A DNA stretch of 64,000 nucleotides from assembly GCA_049647585.1 (NCBI GenBank), contig JBARXY010000028.1:62001-126000 (forward strand), read 5' to 3'. The notes under the pieces are model-generated. The model was not told where the DNA came from, searched no databases, and worked only from the letters and a program-made list of their open reading frames with translations. A program made the translations under genes and the position numbers. Shown here piece after piece: positions 16,369 to 24,853 of this stretch. How positions within the stretch are numbered: the first letter of the stretch is position 1; each line of letters opens with the position of its first letter. Source of the DNA: JAGQSZ01 sp049647585. Lineage in GTDB: Bacteria > Actinomycetota > Acidimicrobiia > Acidimicrobiales > Microtrichaceae.

Positions 16369-17229
16369 TCAGCCCTCTACGCCGTAGAGAGTCAACGCCT
16401 CGGCCTGATCCGATGACAGGTGATAGCTCTCGGACGCGTCGGGGAACGCCCCGGATCGCACGTCGGCGGCAAATCTTGAAACGGCTTCGACTGCTTCGTC
16501 CTTGAGCGAGGCGTAGCGGCGCACGAACTTGGCGGGAGTCCGGTCCTCGAGTCCCAGAAGGTCATGGAACACCAGAACCTGTCCATCGCAGTGGACGCCA
16601 GCTCCGATACCGATCGTCGGAATGTCCAGAGAGTCGGTGACCATTCTTGCAACCTCGTCGGGAACACCTTCGAGCACGATCGCAAAGCACCCGGCGTGCT
16701 GGAGAGCCTTGGCGTCGTCTACCAGTTCGAGCGCGGCCTGGGATTCCTTGGCCTGGACCTTGAACCCGCCCATCGCGTGCATCGACTGGGGCGTGAGCCC
16801 CAGGTGACCCATGACGGGAATTTCCGATGCGACGAGTGCCTCGATCATCGGCAGGCGCTTACGGCCACCTTCAAGTTTGACCGATGCCGCCCCGGCACGG
16901 ATCAGCTCGGCGGCGTTGCGCACGGTGTCCTCGACCGACACGTGGTAGCTCATCCACGGAAGGTCCGCGACGACCAGGCTCGTCGGCTTTGCTCTGGCGA
17001 CCGCTGCTGTGTGGTGGGCGATGTCGGCGACCGTCACCTGCAGGGTGTCGTCGTAGCCGAGAACCACCATCGCCAGGGAGTCACCGACAAGGATCATGTC
17101 GACCTCGGCGTCGCTCGCGATCCGTGCCCCCGGCGCGTCGTATGCAGTGACCATCACCAGTGGCTCTGCACCGTTTCGAACCTTGCGGGATCGAATCGTG
17201 GGAACTCTCATCTGTGTGGATGGAGCCAT
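16369..17229 (-). CDS. panB: 3-methyl-2-oxobutanoate hydroxymethyltransferase
   Basis: First committed enzyme of pantothenate/CoA synthesis: transfers a hydroxymethyl group from 5,10-methylene-tetrahydrofolate to 2-oxoisovalerate to give ketopantoate. 286 aa, near the usual length. Family blocks are clear: VMVTAYDAPGARIASDAEVDMILVGDSL (Mg-binding Asp region), GYDDTLQVTVADIAHH, EGG in VKLEGGRKR, GHLGLTPQS, IPTIGIGAG and LVFHDLLGL. Start ATG 17229 has an excellent AAGGAGGG 6 nt upstream; the frame is open further upstream but overlaps the PBP gene. It is inserted between ponA and rpsF, which are neighbours in mycobacteria. Confidence 0.95.
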   Translation of the reverse strand: MAPSTQMRVPTIRSRKVRNGAEPLVMVTAYDAPGARIASDAEVDMILVGDSLAMVVLGYDDTLQVTVADIAHHTAAVARAKPTSLVVADLPWMSYHVSVEDTVRNAAELIRAGAASVKLEGGRKRLPMIEALVASEIPVMGHLGLTPQSMHAMGGFKVQAKESQAALELVDDAKALQHAGCFAIVLEGVPDEVARMVTDSLDIPTIGIGAGVHCDGQVLVFHDLLGLEDRTPAKFVRRYASLKDEAVEAVSRFAADVRSGAFPDASESYHLSSDQAEALTLYGVEG

Positions 17230-17314
17230 GTCAGCCCTCCTTGTGAGGTCCAGCGCCCCATGGCTGCCGGCCGTCAGGAAAAGTGTACGGCAATGACCCT
17301 GTCGAGAAAAGCCC

Positions 17315-19537
17315 TCACCCGCCGGGCGGGGGCGGAGCGGATGTCGTCGAACTCGGGGGCGTGCTCGTGGTGGTCTGCGGGACGGTGGTGGTGGGCCGAA
17401 CGGTTGTGGTCGTCGCCTGAGGTTTCGCCGTCGTGGTGGTCGAGTTGTCCACGGTGGTTGTCGTGGAATCCGGGTCGGTGGTGGTTGTCGACTCCTCCGC
17501 ATTCGGATCGACCGTCGTCGAGGTACTCCGCTGCGACGACAGCTTCTGGTTGAGGATCCGTCGACCGAAGTCGGTATCGGGGAACTCGCACGGCTCGTCG
17601 CCACGGGTGGCCTTGACCATGAAGTCCCGCCAGATCTTCGCCGGGAAGGAACCGCCCGAAACTTCGCGGCCCTTGAAGGTCTTCATGGCCTTGGGCTGCT
17701 CATATCCCATCCACACGGCTGCCGTTAGGCGACAGGTGTAGCCGGCGAACCACGCGTCCTTTGAGTCGGTGGTCGTCCCGGTCTTTCCGGCAGCCAGGCG
17801 GGGCAGGGCGGCGGACTTGCCGGTCCCCTCCTTCAGCACACCCTTGAGGACCGAGTTGACGGTGTCCGCCACGCCTTCATCTATGACCTGGGTTGCCTTG
17901 ACCGACGAGGCGGCATCGAAGAGGACCTCGCCCTTGGAGTTCTCGACCCGCCGGATCACGTAGGGCTTTATGTGGCGGCCACGATCGGCGAAGGTCGAAT
18001 AGGCCGAGGCCATATCGAGTACCGATACCTCTTCGGTACCCAGAACGAGTGCGTAGGCCGGGTCCAACTCGGCAGTCACGCCAAGGCGGTTGGCCATCTC
18101 GGCGATCCTCTTCGGGGTGACCACGTTCGCGATTCCGGCATAGACGGTGTTGGAGGACTTCCAGGTGGCTTCCTCAACGCTAAGGACACCAAGGTCTGCC
18201 TTACCGAAGTTCTTCGGTTGCCAGAGCTTTCCGGGGGTGTCGAAGACGCCTGGAAATTCGGTCGTCGGCGGAGACCTGAAGGGCGACTCGATCGAATAGC
18301 CGTCCTCGACGAACGCTGCCAGCGCAAACGGCTTGAAAGTCGATCCCGGCTGACGACCCGAACCGCCGCCGTTTCGTCCGAGGGCAAAGTTCACCTTGTT
18401 GTTGGCGAAGTCGGTTCCACCCACCATGGCGCGCACCCGGCCCTCGGAGTCGACCGCCACCAGCGCTCCGACCGGTCCGTCAGCGACGTTGAGGTTGGAG
18501 GTGACGGCCTCGTACGCGGCCTGCTGTTTGGGTGGGTCATAGGTCGTGTAGACCCGCAGACCCTGGGTTTCGGCGCCGGCTCCGAAGCGGGCACGCAGCT
18601 GCTGACGAATCAGCGAGACCCAGTACTCCGAGCCGAACTCCTTGTAGCGCACTTCACCAAGGTCCGTCTTCTCGGAGGGCCTCGGCAGAACCGTCATCTT
18701 CTGGGAGTTCCCGTTCGGATCGAGCGAACTCGAGATCCACGGGACGGCATCCGCGGCGTCGGCCTGGGCCTGGGTTATGTAATCGCTCGTGACCATGTTG
18801 CGAAGCACCGTCTTGCGTCGGCGTGAGGCTTCTGTCGGATCACGTACTGCGTCAGCACTTTCGGGTGAGCGAATCAATCCCGCCAGGTAGGCGGCCTGAT
18901 GCAGCTGCAGGCTCTGTACACCGATCCCGAAATACGCCCGACTGGCGGCCTCGACCCCGTAAGCCCCGCGGCCGAAGTAGATCTCGTTCAGGTAGCGGGT
19001 CAGGATGTCGCGCTTGTCGAGTTCACCTTCGAGCTTGATCGACAGGACCGCCTCACGGAGCTTTCGGGTCAGAGTCCGTTCCGAGCTCAGATACGTCAAC
19101 TTCACGTACTGCTGGGTGATCGTCGACCCACCCTGTTTCGAACTGCTGGAGCCCAGCACCGACTGGTAGAGCGCCCGGCCGATTCCCATCGGGTCGATGC
19201 CACCGTGGTCGAAGAACTTGCGGTCCTCCGCCGACAGAACCGCCTGGACGAGCACGGGTGGCAGATCCTCGTAGTCGACGTTCACCCGCTCCTCGGACGC
19301 AGAGAGATGCGCCATCGAATTCTGGAATCCGCAGTCGCCGTTCTCGACGTTCAGATCACAGACGAACGAAGTCTCCATCGAACGTTTTGCCGGTGGCAGG
19401 TCGATGGTGTTGAGGGCCATCCACAGTCCGCCGACCGCGACGATCATGAGGACGAGCATGACGTAGCCGAAGCGACGCAGGCGCCAGAGGAGTCTGCGCT
19501 TTCCAGCCATGGCGACAGTCTGCCCTCTCAATGACAT
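17315..19537 (-). CDS. Class A penicillin-binding protein (transglycosylase/transpeptidase)
   Basis: A bifunctional peptidoglycan synthase of 740 aa, anchored by one N-terminal helix (YVMLVLMIVAVGGLWMAL). The GT51 domain has the catalytic Glu in SAEDRKFFDHGG and the GGSTITQQ block. The transpeptidase domain has STFK (GSTFKPFA), SSN (WKSSNTV) and KTGTT. The last 70 residues are a Ser/Thr/Pro-rich tail with TTTT runs, typical of actinobacterial PonA proteins that thread the wall. Start ATG 19537 was kept; ATG 19510 is equally possible, as neither has a strong RBS. It corresponds in position to ponA1 of M. tuberculosis (next to DUF5318). Confidence 0.93.
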   Translation of the reverse strand: MSLRGQTVAMAGKRRLLWRLRRFGYVMLVLMIVAVGGLWMALNTIDLPPAKRSMETSFVCDLNVENGDCGFQNSMAHLSASEERVNVDYEDLPPVLVQAVLSAEDRKFFDHGGIDPMGIGRALYQSVLGSSSSKQGGSTITQQYVKLTYLSSERTLTRKLREAVLSIKLEGELDKRDILTRYLNEIYFGRGAYGVEAASRAYFGIGVQSLQLHQAAYLAGLIRSPESADAVRDPTEASRRRKTVLRNMVTSDYITQAQADAADAVPWISSSLDPNGNSQKMTVLPRPSEKTDLGEVRYKEFGSEYWVSLIRQQLRARFGAGAETQGLRVYTTYDPPKQQAAYEAVTSNLNVADGPVGALVAVDSEGRVRAMVGGTDFANNKVNFALGRNGGGSGRQPGSTFKPFALAAFVEDGYSIESPFRSPPTTEFPGVFDTPGKLWQPKNFGKADLGVLSVEEATWKSSNTVYAGIANVVTPKRIAEMANRLGVTAELDPAYALVLGTEEVSVLDMASAYSTFADRGRHIKPYVIRRVENSKGEVLFDAASSVKATQVIDEGVADTVNSVLKGVLKEGTGKSAALPRLAAGKTGTTTDSKDAWFAGYTCRLTAAVWMGYEQPKAMKTFKGREVSGGSFPAKIWRDFMVKATRGDEPCEFPDTDFGRRILNQKLSSQRSTSTTVDPNAEESTTTTDPDSTTTTVDNSTTTTAKPQATTTTVRPTTTVPQTTTSTPPSSTTSAPPPPGG

Positions 19538-19600
19538 CCGTTCACAAACTGCTGTGCGGATGGTCAGCGTCGCCGCAACCTTGGCGGTCGCGGTCCAGGA

Positions 19601-20062
19601 TCAACGCGGGTTTCCCACGAGCGGCTCGACCTGGAGTAGGTGGTTCCAGCGGCACGTCGTGCACACTTCGACGGTGTAGCAACGCCGGTCACCGCGCCTG
19701 GAGGCGAGCTTGCGCAGTTCGGTCTTGGTCTTCACCGCCCGTCCGCCTGGCGGCAGCCGAGGGCCGAAGACGTACCGGACAAGCCTGAGCGTCGACTCCT
19801 CACAAATCGGGCATTTGACCGTCGACGCCTGGGAACAGTTCAGGGCAACCCTCATCAGTTCGACCTGTGCGTCACAGACATCTGCGCGGGACAGTTCGCC
19901 GGCACGGAAGCTGAACAACATCTGTCGTCTGGCGAACCGGTAATCGACGCTTCCCGGTGCCTTGCCCGGGCGCCCCGGTATCTCTGGTTGCAGGAAGGGC
20001 ACGGCCCGAAAGGATACGCCACCAGATCGCTCGCTCAAGGGCGCCACCCGGGCAGGGTCCAC
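19601..20062 (-). CDS. DUF5318 family protein (Rv0049-like)
   Basis: A 153-aa actinobacterial conserved protein of unknown function. Two cysteine pairs, CPICEE and CTTCRWNHL, suggest a zinc-ribbon fold; the VDYRFARRQMLFSFRAGELSRADVCDA stretch matches the family start. It sits immediately upstream of the class A PBP, the same neighbourhood as Rv0049-ponA1 in M. tuberculosis, which suggests a link to wall synthesis. The start is uncertain: GTG 20062 is the furthest upstream option, and the conserved part begins about 38 residues later. Confidence 0.8.
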   Translation of the reverse strand: MDPARVAPLSERSGGVSFRAVPFLQPEIPGRPGKAPGSVDYRFARRQMLFSFRAGELSRADVCDAQVELMRVALNCSQASTVKCPICEESTLRLVRYVFGPRLPPGGRAVKTKTELRKLASRRGDRRCYTVEVCTTCRWNHLLQVEPLVGNPR

Positions 20063-20097
20063 GCCGAACGCGCTCCGGTCGGACAGACTTCGCCGTG

Positions 20098-20922
20098 ATG
20101 TCCGAGTCCAACCCCCAGCTCACCCAGACGCACCGCCACCCCTCGGCGGGCAACTTGAACACACGTCCCGTGCTCCTGCGTGTCGGGGATGTGCCCATGC
20201 AGCTTCCGCCCGTCAGCTACCCCCACGGAGTGGATCCGAGCGTCGACCAGATCCAGTTCGGCCCAGATCTGGATGACACCGCAATCGGTCGCCTGATCGG
20301 ATCTGCAGGGCCCATGGAGGGTCGGCGGGTGCTCGTGCTGGGTTGTGGTGCGGGGGCATCTGCGATTGCGCTCGCCCGCAAGGGAGCCAGAGTCATCGCG
20401 GTTGAAGCCTCAACGGCACGATTGACCCAGGCCCGGGCCGCGGCAGAGGTCGCCGATGTCAGGATCGAGTTCCACCACAGCGATCTGGCGGACCTGGCAT
20501 TTCTGCGTGGCGACAGCATCGAACTGGTCATTGCCGTGTACTCACTCGCCGGGGTGCAGGATCTGGGCCGGGTCTTCCGTCAGCTCCACCGCATCATGAA
20601 GCCCGAGGCAGCGCTGGTCCTCTCGCTTCCCCACCCGTTCTCGATGATGCTCGAAGCCGACGAGGAAGAGCTTTCGTCGCCGTACCTGACACGCAGTTCC
20701 TGGGCCGATCAGGTGATTCCGTGGCGTGCAGGTGGTGACGAGGGCGTGTCGCACGTGCACCAGATCAGCGACCTGTTCATGACCCTCATCCGTTCCAACT
20801 TCAGGGTGGACGCGATGGTCGAGCCCCCGGCCGTCCAGGGTCAGCGCAGCGTGCACTGGTCCCCGCTAGCCGAGTGGTTGCCCTCCACGGTCATATTCCG
20901 CGCCCGCAAGCAGGGGACCTGA
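20098..20922 (+). CDS. Class I SAM-dependent methyltransferase
   Basis: A 274-aa protein with SAM-binding motif I VLVLGCGAGASAIALARKGARVIAVEAS (glycine-rich loop and acidic residue after strand 2), a motif II-like EFHHSDLADLAF, and motif III around MKPEAALVLSLPHPF. This is the type 11/25 methyltransferase fold. The substrate cannot be read. It is divergent from DUF5318, with only about 35 nt between the chosen starts, so one start may lie further inside. It is followed by the 13-bp tandem repeat and the convergent UspA gene. Confidence 0.75.
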   Translation: MSESNPQLTQTHRHPSAGNLNTRPVLLRVGDVPMQLPPVSYPHGVDPSVDQIQFGPDLDDTAIGRLIGSAGPMEGRRVLVLGCGAGASAIALARKGARVIAVEASTARLTQARAAAEVADVRIEFHHSDLADLAFLRGDSIELVIAVYSLAGVQDLGRVFRQLHRIMKPEAALVLSLPHPFSMMLEADEEELSSPYLTRSSWADQVIPWRAGGDEGVSHVHQISDLFMTLIRSNFRVDAMVEPPAVQGQRSVHWSPLAEWLPSTVIFRARKQGT

Positions 20923-20923
20923 A

Positions 20924-21014
20924 CGAACAGGCCGACCGATCGGGCCGACCGATCGGGCCGACCGATCAGGCCGACCGATCAGGCCGACCGAACAGGCCGA
21001 CCGAACAGGCCGAC
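20924..21014. repeat. Seven tandem copies of a 13-bp repeat
   Basis: Seven back-to-back 13-mers of consensus CGAWCRGGCCGAC with no indels (copies start at 20924, 20937, 20950, 20963, 20976, 20989 and 21002). The array begins 2 nt after the methyltransferase stop and ends exactly at the UspA stop codon (21015), so it fills the whole gap between two convergent genes. The outer copies read CGAACAGG and the inner ones CGATCGGG or CGATCAGG. Confidence 0.95.
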
Positions 21015-21437
21015 TCAGCGGACGACGACCACCGGACACTTGGCATGGTTGACGACGTGATTGGTGATCGAACCCATCACCAGGCCGACGAAGCCACCGC
21101 GACCGCGTGACCCGACGACCACCAGCTCGGCGGTCTCGGAAAGTTTGATCAGCACCTCGCCCGCATGGCCCTCGAGGACCTCGGTCACAATGTCGATGCC
21201 TTCGAGGTTCACGGTCTCGCGCACCGTGTCGACCGCGGCGTTGAGCATCAGGTTGGACGCAGCTGCAAAGTCGGCCGGGTCGGGTAGGGCCATCTCATAG
21301 CCCGTGCTCAACAACCCGGGTGCGAACGAGGTCACGGCATGTAGGACCGAGCCGCGCAGTCTGGCTTCGGCCGCGGCCCAGCGCAGTGCGTCGATCGAGT
21401 TATCTGATCCATCAACACCAACGACGATCCCGGCCAT
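21015..21437 (-). CDS. Universal stress protein (UspA family)
   Basis: A single-domain UspA protein of 140 aa. It begins with the typical strand MAGIVVGVDGSDNS and carries the ATP-binding pattern G-x2-G-x9-G-S/T (GSRGRGGFVGLVMGS) near the C-terminus, so ATP binding is expected. Start ATG 21437 has GAGGAG 6 nt upstream. USPs help survival under starvation or redox stress; the precise role here is unknown. Confidence 0.93.
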   Translation of the reverse strand: MAGIVVGVDGSDNSIDALRWAAAEARLRGSVLHAVTSFAPGLLSTGYEMALPDPADFAAASNLMLNAAVDTVRETVNLEGIDIVTEVLEGHAGEVLIKLSETAELVVVGSRGRGGFVGLVMGSITNHVVNHAKCPVVVVR

Positions 21438-21502
21438 GTGCGCTCCTCGACATCCCGAGCCGGAAGTCTCCGGCGATGGCGACAACCTACCGCCCCTCCG
21501 GA

Positions 21503-22891
21503 CTAACGGTCCCCACGGGCGGCCCACCAGAGGTCGAGCTCCTGCTTGGCGTCCTCCTGGGACATCGGGCCTCGATCCAGTCTCAGTTCGAGCAGATGCC
21601 GCAGGGCGTCGCCGACCTCGCGACCGGGGCCGAGTCCCAGATGCTCCATGACTGCGCGCCCGTCCAGGTCCGGTCGTATCGAGGCGAGTTCCTCCTGTTC
21701 CTCCAATGCAGCAATCCGCGCCTCCAGCTCATCGATCCGGCGGCCGAGCGCCTCGGCCTTGCGACGGTTCCTGGTGGTGCAATCGGCCCTGGTCAAGGCC
21801 AACAGGTCCTCGAGCAGCGGGCCGGCGTCACGCACGAATCGACGGACCGCCGAATCGGTCCAACCCATGTCGTAGGTGTGGAACCGCAGGTGCAGGTAGA
21901 CGAGTTGGGAGACCTCGTCGGTCATGTCGTTGGGGAACCGGAGCTTCCGCATCCGCTCCCTGGTCATACGTGCGCCGACCACCTCATGGTGATGGAAAGA
22001 CACGCCGTTGGGACCGAAGGCCCGGGTCTTGGGCTTGGCGACGTCGTGGAACAGCGCCGCCAGCCTGACCCGCAGCCGGGGAGGGGCCTGTCTGACCACT
22101 GCGATGGAGTGGGTGAGGACGTCCTTGTGGCGATGGATCGGATCCTGTTCGAGTCGCATCGCCGGAAGCTCGGGCAGGAACTGTGCTGCCAGACCCGTGT
22201 CGTGGAGAAACTGGATACCGGCCGATGGATCGGTGACGACTATGAGCTTGCATAGTTCGTCACGGATCCTCTCAGCCGACACGATGCCCAAGCGTTCCGA
22301 CATGGTTCTGGCCGCCTCCACCAACTCCGAAGTCGGCGCGAGTCCGAACCCTGCGATGAACCTTGCCGCTCGCATCATCCGAAGTGGATCATCCGAGAAG
22401 GATTCTTGCGGAGTCAATGGTGTTCTCAGGACCTTGGCTCCCAGATCGGCGAGTCCACCGAAGGGGTCGATCATCACGGGCTCCTCGCCCGTGACCTCCA
22501 GCGCCATTGCGTTGACGGTGAAGTCACGACGCGACAGGTCCTCTTCGATGTTCGTGCTGAAGGCGACCTGCGGTTTGCGGCTGTCCTCGGCGTAGGCCTC
22601 GGCACGATGGGTCGTGATCTCGAAAGGAATCCCCTTGATGATGAATCCGATCGTCCCGAATCGCTCTCCCTGAGTCCACACAGCCGATGCCAGGGGTGCA
22701 ACCAGTTCCTTGATCTTCTCGGGCACCGCGTCGGTGGTCAGGTCCAGATCGTGGGAGTCGTTGCGGTCCCGGTCGATCACCAGATCCCTGACCGCTCCCC
22801 CGACCAGGTAGAGACGGTGTCCTGCTGCGCCGAATCGTTCGGCGAGCGGCTCGATGGGCTCGAGCAGGGAGACTGCGCGTGGAGGAATCAC
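21503..22891 (-). CDS. cca: CCA tRNA nucleotidyltransferase (class II) with HD domain
   Basis: A 462-aa class II nucleotidyltransferase. The head has LYLVGGAVRDLVIDR, the catalytic DLDLTTDA, RFGTIGFIIKG, EITTHRAEAY, RRDFTVNAMAL and the DDPLRMMRAARF block, followed by an HD phosphohydrolase-like domain (ALFHDVAKP ... FHHHEVVGA). It adds or repairs the CCA end of tRNAs; the tRNA-Ile in this window lacks an encoded CCA, so this activity is needed. It corresponds to pcnA (Rv3907c), which flanks the origin cluster in mycobacteria. Confidence 0.94.
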   Translation of the reverse strand: MIPPRAVSLLEPIEPLAERFGAAGHRLYLVGGAVRDLVIDRDRNDSHDLDLTTDAVPEKIKELVAPLASAVWTQGERFGTIGFIIKGIPFEITTHRAEAYAEDSRKPQVAFSTNIEEDLSRRDFTVNAMALEVTGEEPVMIDPFGGLADLGAKVLRTPLTPQESFSDDPLRMMRAARFIAGFGLAPTSELVEAARTMSERLGIVSAERIRDELCKLIVVTDPSAGIQFLHDTGLAAQFLPELPAMRLEQDPIHRHKDVLTHSIAVVRQAPPRLRVRLAALFHDVAKPKTRAFGPNGVSFHHHEVVGARMTRERMRKLRFPNDMTDEVSQLVYLHLRFHTYDMGWTDSAVRRFVRDAGPLLEDLLALTRADCTTRNRRKAEALGRRIDELEARIAALEEQEELASIRPDLDGRAVMEHLGLGPGREVGDALRHLLELRLDRGPMSQEDAKQELDLWWAARGDR

Positions 22892-22963
22892 GCGGCGAGG
22901 CTAATGGGCAGTGGGTGCACGTCACGAACCTCTTCGTGTTCCTCCACGGTCACAACAGCGGCG

Positions 22964-23971
22964 TTAGGCCAACTGCCGGCGCAGCAACTCAGCCGATGTG
23001 ATGGCCTCTGATCCGGGGCCTCCTGCACTGGGCTTTTCGGGGTGGAGGTGTTCCCCCACGAGCGCTCCGACGGTCGCCGCGGTCGACTCGGCAACAGCAG
23101 TGAGGTCGTAGCCGCCCTCCAGATACACCAGGACTCGACCCGGTTCGACAAGCTGGACAAGGTCAGTGGTTATGTCCGCAAAGTCACCGGAGGTGAGTCC
23201 CAGGTCGGTGAGTGGATCGTCCCGGTGTGCGTCGAATCCGGCCGAGATGATCAACCAGGTGCTCCCGTGCTTGGCAATGAGCGGCGCGACAAGCTCTTCG
23301 AGGGATCGGCGATAGTGCTCGCCGGTGGCGGTCGGCGGCATCGGCATGTTCAGCGTCCATCCGACACCTGCGGCGGATCCCCATTGATCGACGGCTCCGC
23401 TGCCGGGGTACAGATGGTCCTGATGCCACGACACGTAAAGCACGTCGTCCCTGTTGTAGAAGATGTCGTTCGTCCCGTTGCCGTGGTGAGCGTCGAAATC
23501 GACGATCGCCACCCTCTCTCCCCGCTCGGCCAGCACGGCAGCGGCAATCGCGGCGCTGTTGTAGAGACAGAAACCCATCGCCCGCGTGGCAGTCGCGTGG
23601 TGTCCGGGTGGTCTCACCATCAGGAAGGCCGAGTCGGCTCCGCCGGCGCTGAGTTGTTCGATCGCATCCAAGCCAGCGCCAGCCGCGAGGCGGGCAATTT
23701 CGGCGGATCTCGTGGAAACGGGTGTGTCTGGGTCCAGATCTCCTCCTCCCTTGGCGCAGAACTGTTCGAGTGCCGAGATATACGAGGGCGGGTGGACCAA
23801 TTCGAGTTCCGCGTCCGTGGCCGGCCGGGGACTTCTGAGCTCGAGGGCCTCGTCCAATCCGTGGTGGGACAGTCCCTTGAGCGCCGCGCCGAGTCGGGCA
23901 GGACGTTCAGGATGGTACGGCCCGGTGTCGTGCTCGAGGAACCGGTCGTCGGTGTAGAGCAGCACCGTCAT
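22964..23971 (-). CDS. Histone deacetylase-like amidohydrolase
   Basis: A 335-aa zinc amidohydrolase of the HDAC/acetoin-utilisation/acetylpolyamine superfamily. Catalytic blocks are complete: RPPGHHA (tandem His), VDFDAHHGNGT (zinc-binding Asp/His), SAGFDAH (second zinc Asp) and LEGGYD. Bacterial members remove acetyl groups from polyamines or acetyl-lysine; here the substrate is not evident. Start ATG 23971 was chosen because the protein then begins at the family start (TVLLYTDDRFLEHDTGPYHPERPARL); no strong RBS is visible. It is divergent from a GNAT acetyltransferase gene, a suggestive acetylase/deacetylase pairing. Confidence 0.9.
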   Translation of the reverse strand: MTVLLYTDDRFLEHDTGPYHPERPARLGAALKGLSHHGLDEALELRSPRPATDAELELVHPPSYISALEQFCAKGGGDLDPDTPVSTRSAEIARLAAGAGLDAIEQLSAGGADSAFLMVRPPGHHATATRAMGFCLYNSAAIAAAVLAERGERVAIVDFDAHHGNGTNDIFYNRDDVLYVSWHQDHLYPGSGAVDQWGSAAGVGWTLNMPMPPTATGEHYRRSLEELVAPLIAKHGSTWLIISAGFDAHRDDPLTDLGLTSGDFADITTDLVQLVEPGRVLVYLEGGYDLTAVAESTAATVGALVGEHLHPEKPSAGGPGSEAITSAELLRRQLA

Positions 23972-24110
23972 GCCAGCAGCGTATCCGGCCCCGTGGTGAC
24001 CTATCCTGCATGGCAATCCGAGTGCGAGCCGGGGCTTCCGACCCGTTGTCTCGATCGGACATGTGAGATAGGCGCAAACCATCAGGGTGCAGGAGACCTC
24101 GAACGACGGC

Positions 24111-24830
24111 ATGGGTAAGCGTCAGACAGTCACGATCGGTCGAGAACATTTCTCGGTGCGGCCTTGGCATGCTGATCCCCATGTCGCGTACCTGACTTCA
24201 CGCCCGGCGAATTCGTCGCCTGATGCCGAGACTCTCAGGTCGGTACTGACGAAAATTCGATCGGTCGGCTACACCTCGGTCATCACCTCCGCCCTGCACT
24301 TCTCCGAGATCGACGCGTTCATCAGAGCGGGCTTCACCGAGTACGACCGCCTGACGGTTCTTGCCCACGACATGTCCCAGATGGATCCCTCCCGTCGCAC
24401 TCCACCCGATTCGATGAGCCTCCGACCGGCCCGTAAACGGGACCGTGCCGCTGCGCTGGAGCTTGACGGACGAGCGTTCCCGCAGTTCTGGCGACTCGAC
24501 GAGGACGGGTTGGACGAGGCGCTCGCAGCGACAGCCCGAACCCGTTTTCGGGTTGCCGAGATCGATGGCCGGATCGTCGGCTACTCCGTGACCGGGCGGG
24601 CGATGAGGCAGTGCTTCCTACAACGTCTGGCTACTGATCCCGAGGTGGCCGGAACGGGCATCGGATCGGCTCTGGTAGTTGATGCCCTGCAATGGGGTCG
24701 GAGACGTCATGTGAAATGCGTTCTGGTCAACACCCAGAGAACCAACGAACGCGCTCTGGCCGTCTATCGACGCCTCGGATTCCGTATCACTCCGACAAGC
24801 CTTCTGGTCATGACGCGGGCCCTGCCATGA
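24111..24830 (+). CDS. GNAT-family N-acetyltransferase
   Basis: A 239-aa acetyltransferase. The C-terminal half is a full GNAT domain: VAEIDGRIVGYSVTG, then LQRLATDPEVAGTGIGSALVVDAL (acetyl-CoA pyrophosphate loop of the Q/RxxGxG/A type) and NERALAVYRRLGF. The N-terminal half (about residues 10-90) resembles a second, degenerate GNAT unit without the loop. The start is uncertain (ATG 24111 or GTG 24087). Substrate unknown. It is divergent from the HDAC-like gene. Confidence 0.85.
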   Translation: MGKRQTVTIGREHFSVRPWHADPHVAYLTSRPANSSPDAETLRSVLTKIRSVGYTSVITSALHFSEIDAFIRAGFTEYDRLTVLAHDMSQMDPSRRTPPDSMSLRPARKRDRAAALELDGRAFPQFWRLDEDGLDEALAATARTRFRVAEIDGRIVGYSVTGRAMRQCFLQRLATDPEVAGTGIGSALVVDALQWGRRRHVKCVLVNTQRTNERALAVYRRLGFRITPTSLLVMTRALP

Positions 24831-24853
24831 GGCGGTCCCATGAGGCGGTCCCA
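24828..24853 (+). repeat. 13-bp direct duplication at a stop/start junction
   Basis: TGAGGCGGTCCCA occurs twice in tandem (24828-24840, 24841-24853). The first copy contains the GNAT stop codon and the last base of the second copy is the A of the next start codon. Each copy supplies a GAGG that can serve as a ribosome-binding site. Confidence 0.9.

Noticed and set aside
16369..17604. Longer PanB reading to 17604
   Set aside because: The extra 125 residues are the antisense of the PBP tail (Arg/Pro-rich); ATG 17229 has an ideal RBS and the family start.
20924..21014. CRISPR array
   Set aside because: Units are 13 bp, directly adjacent and without spacers; no cas genes nearby.
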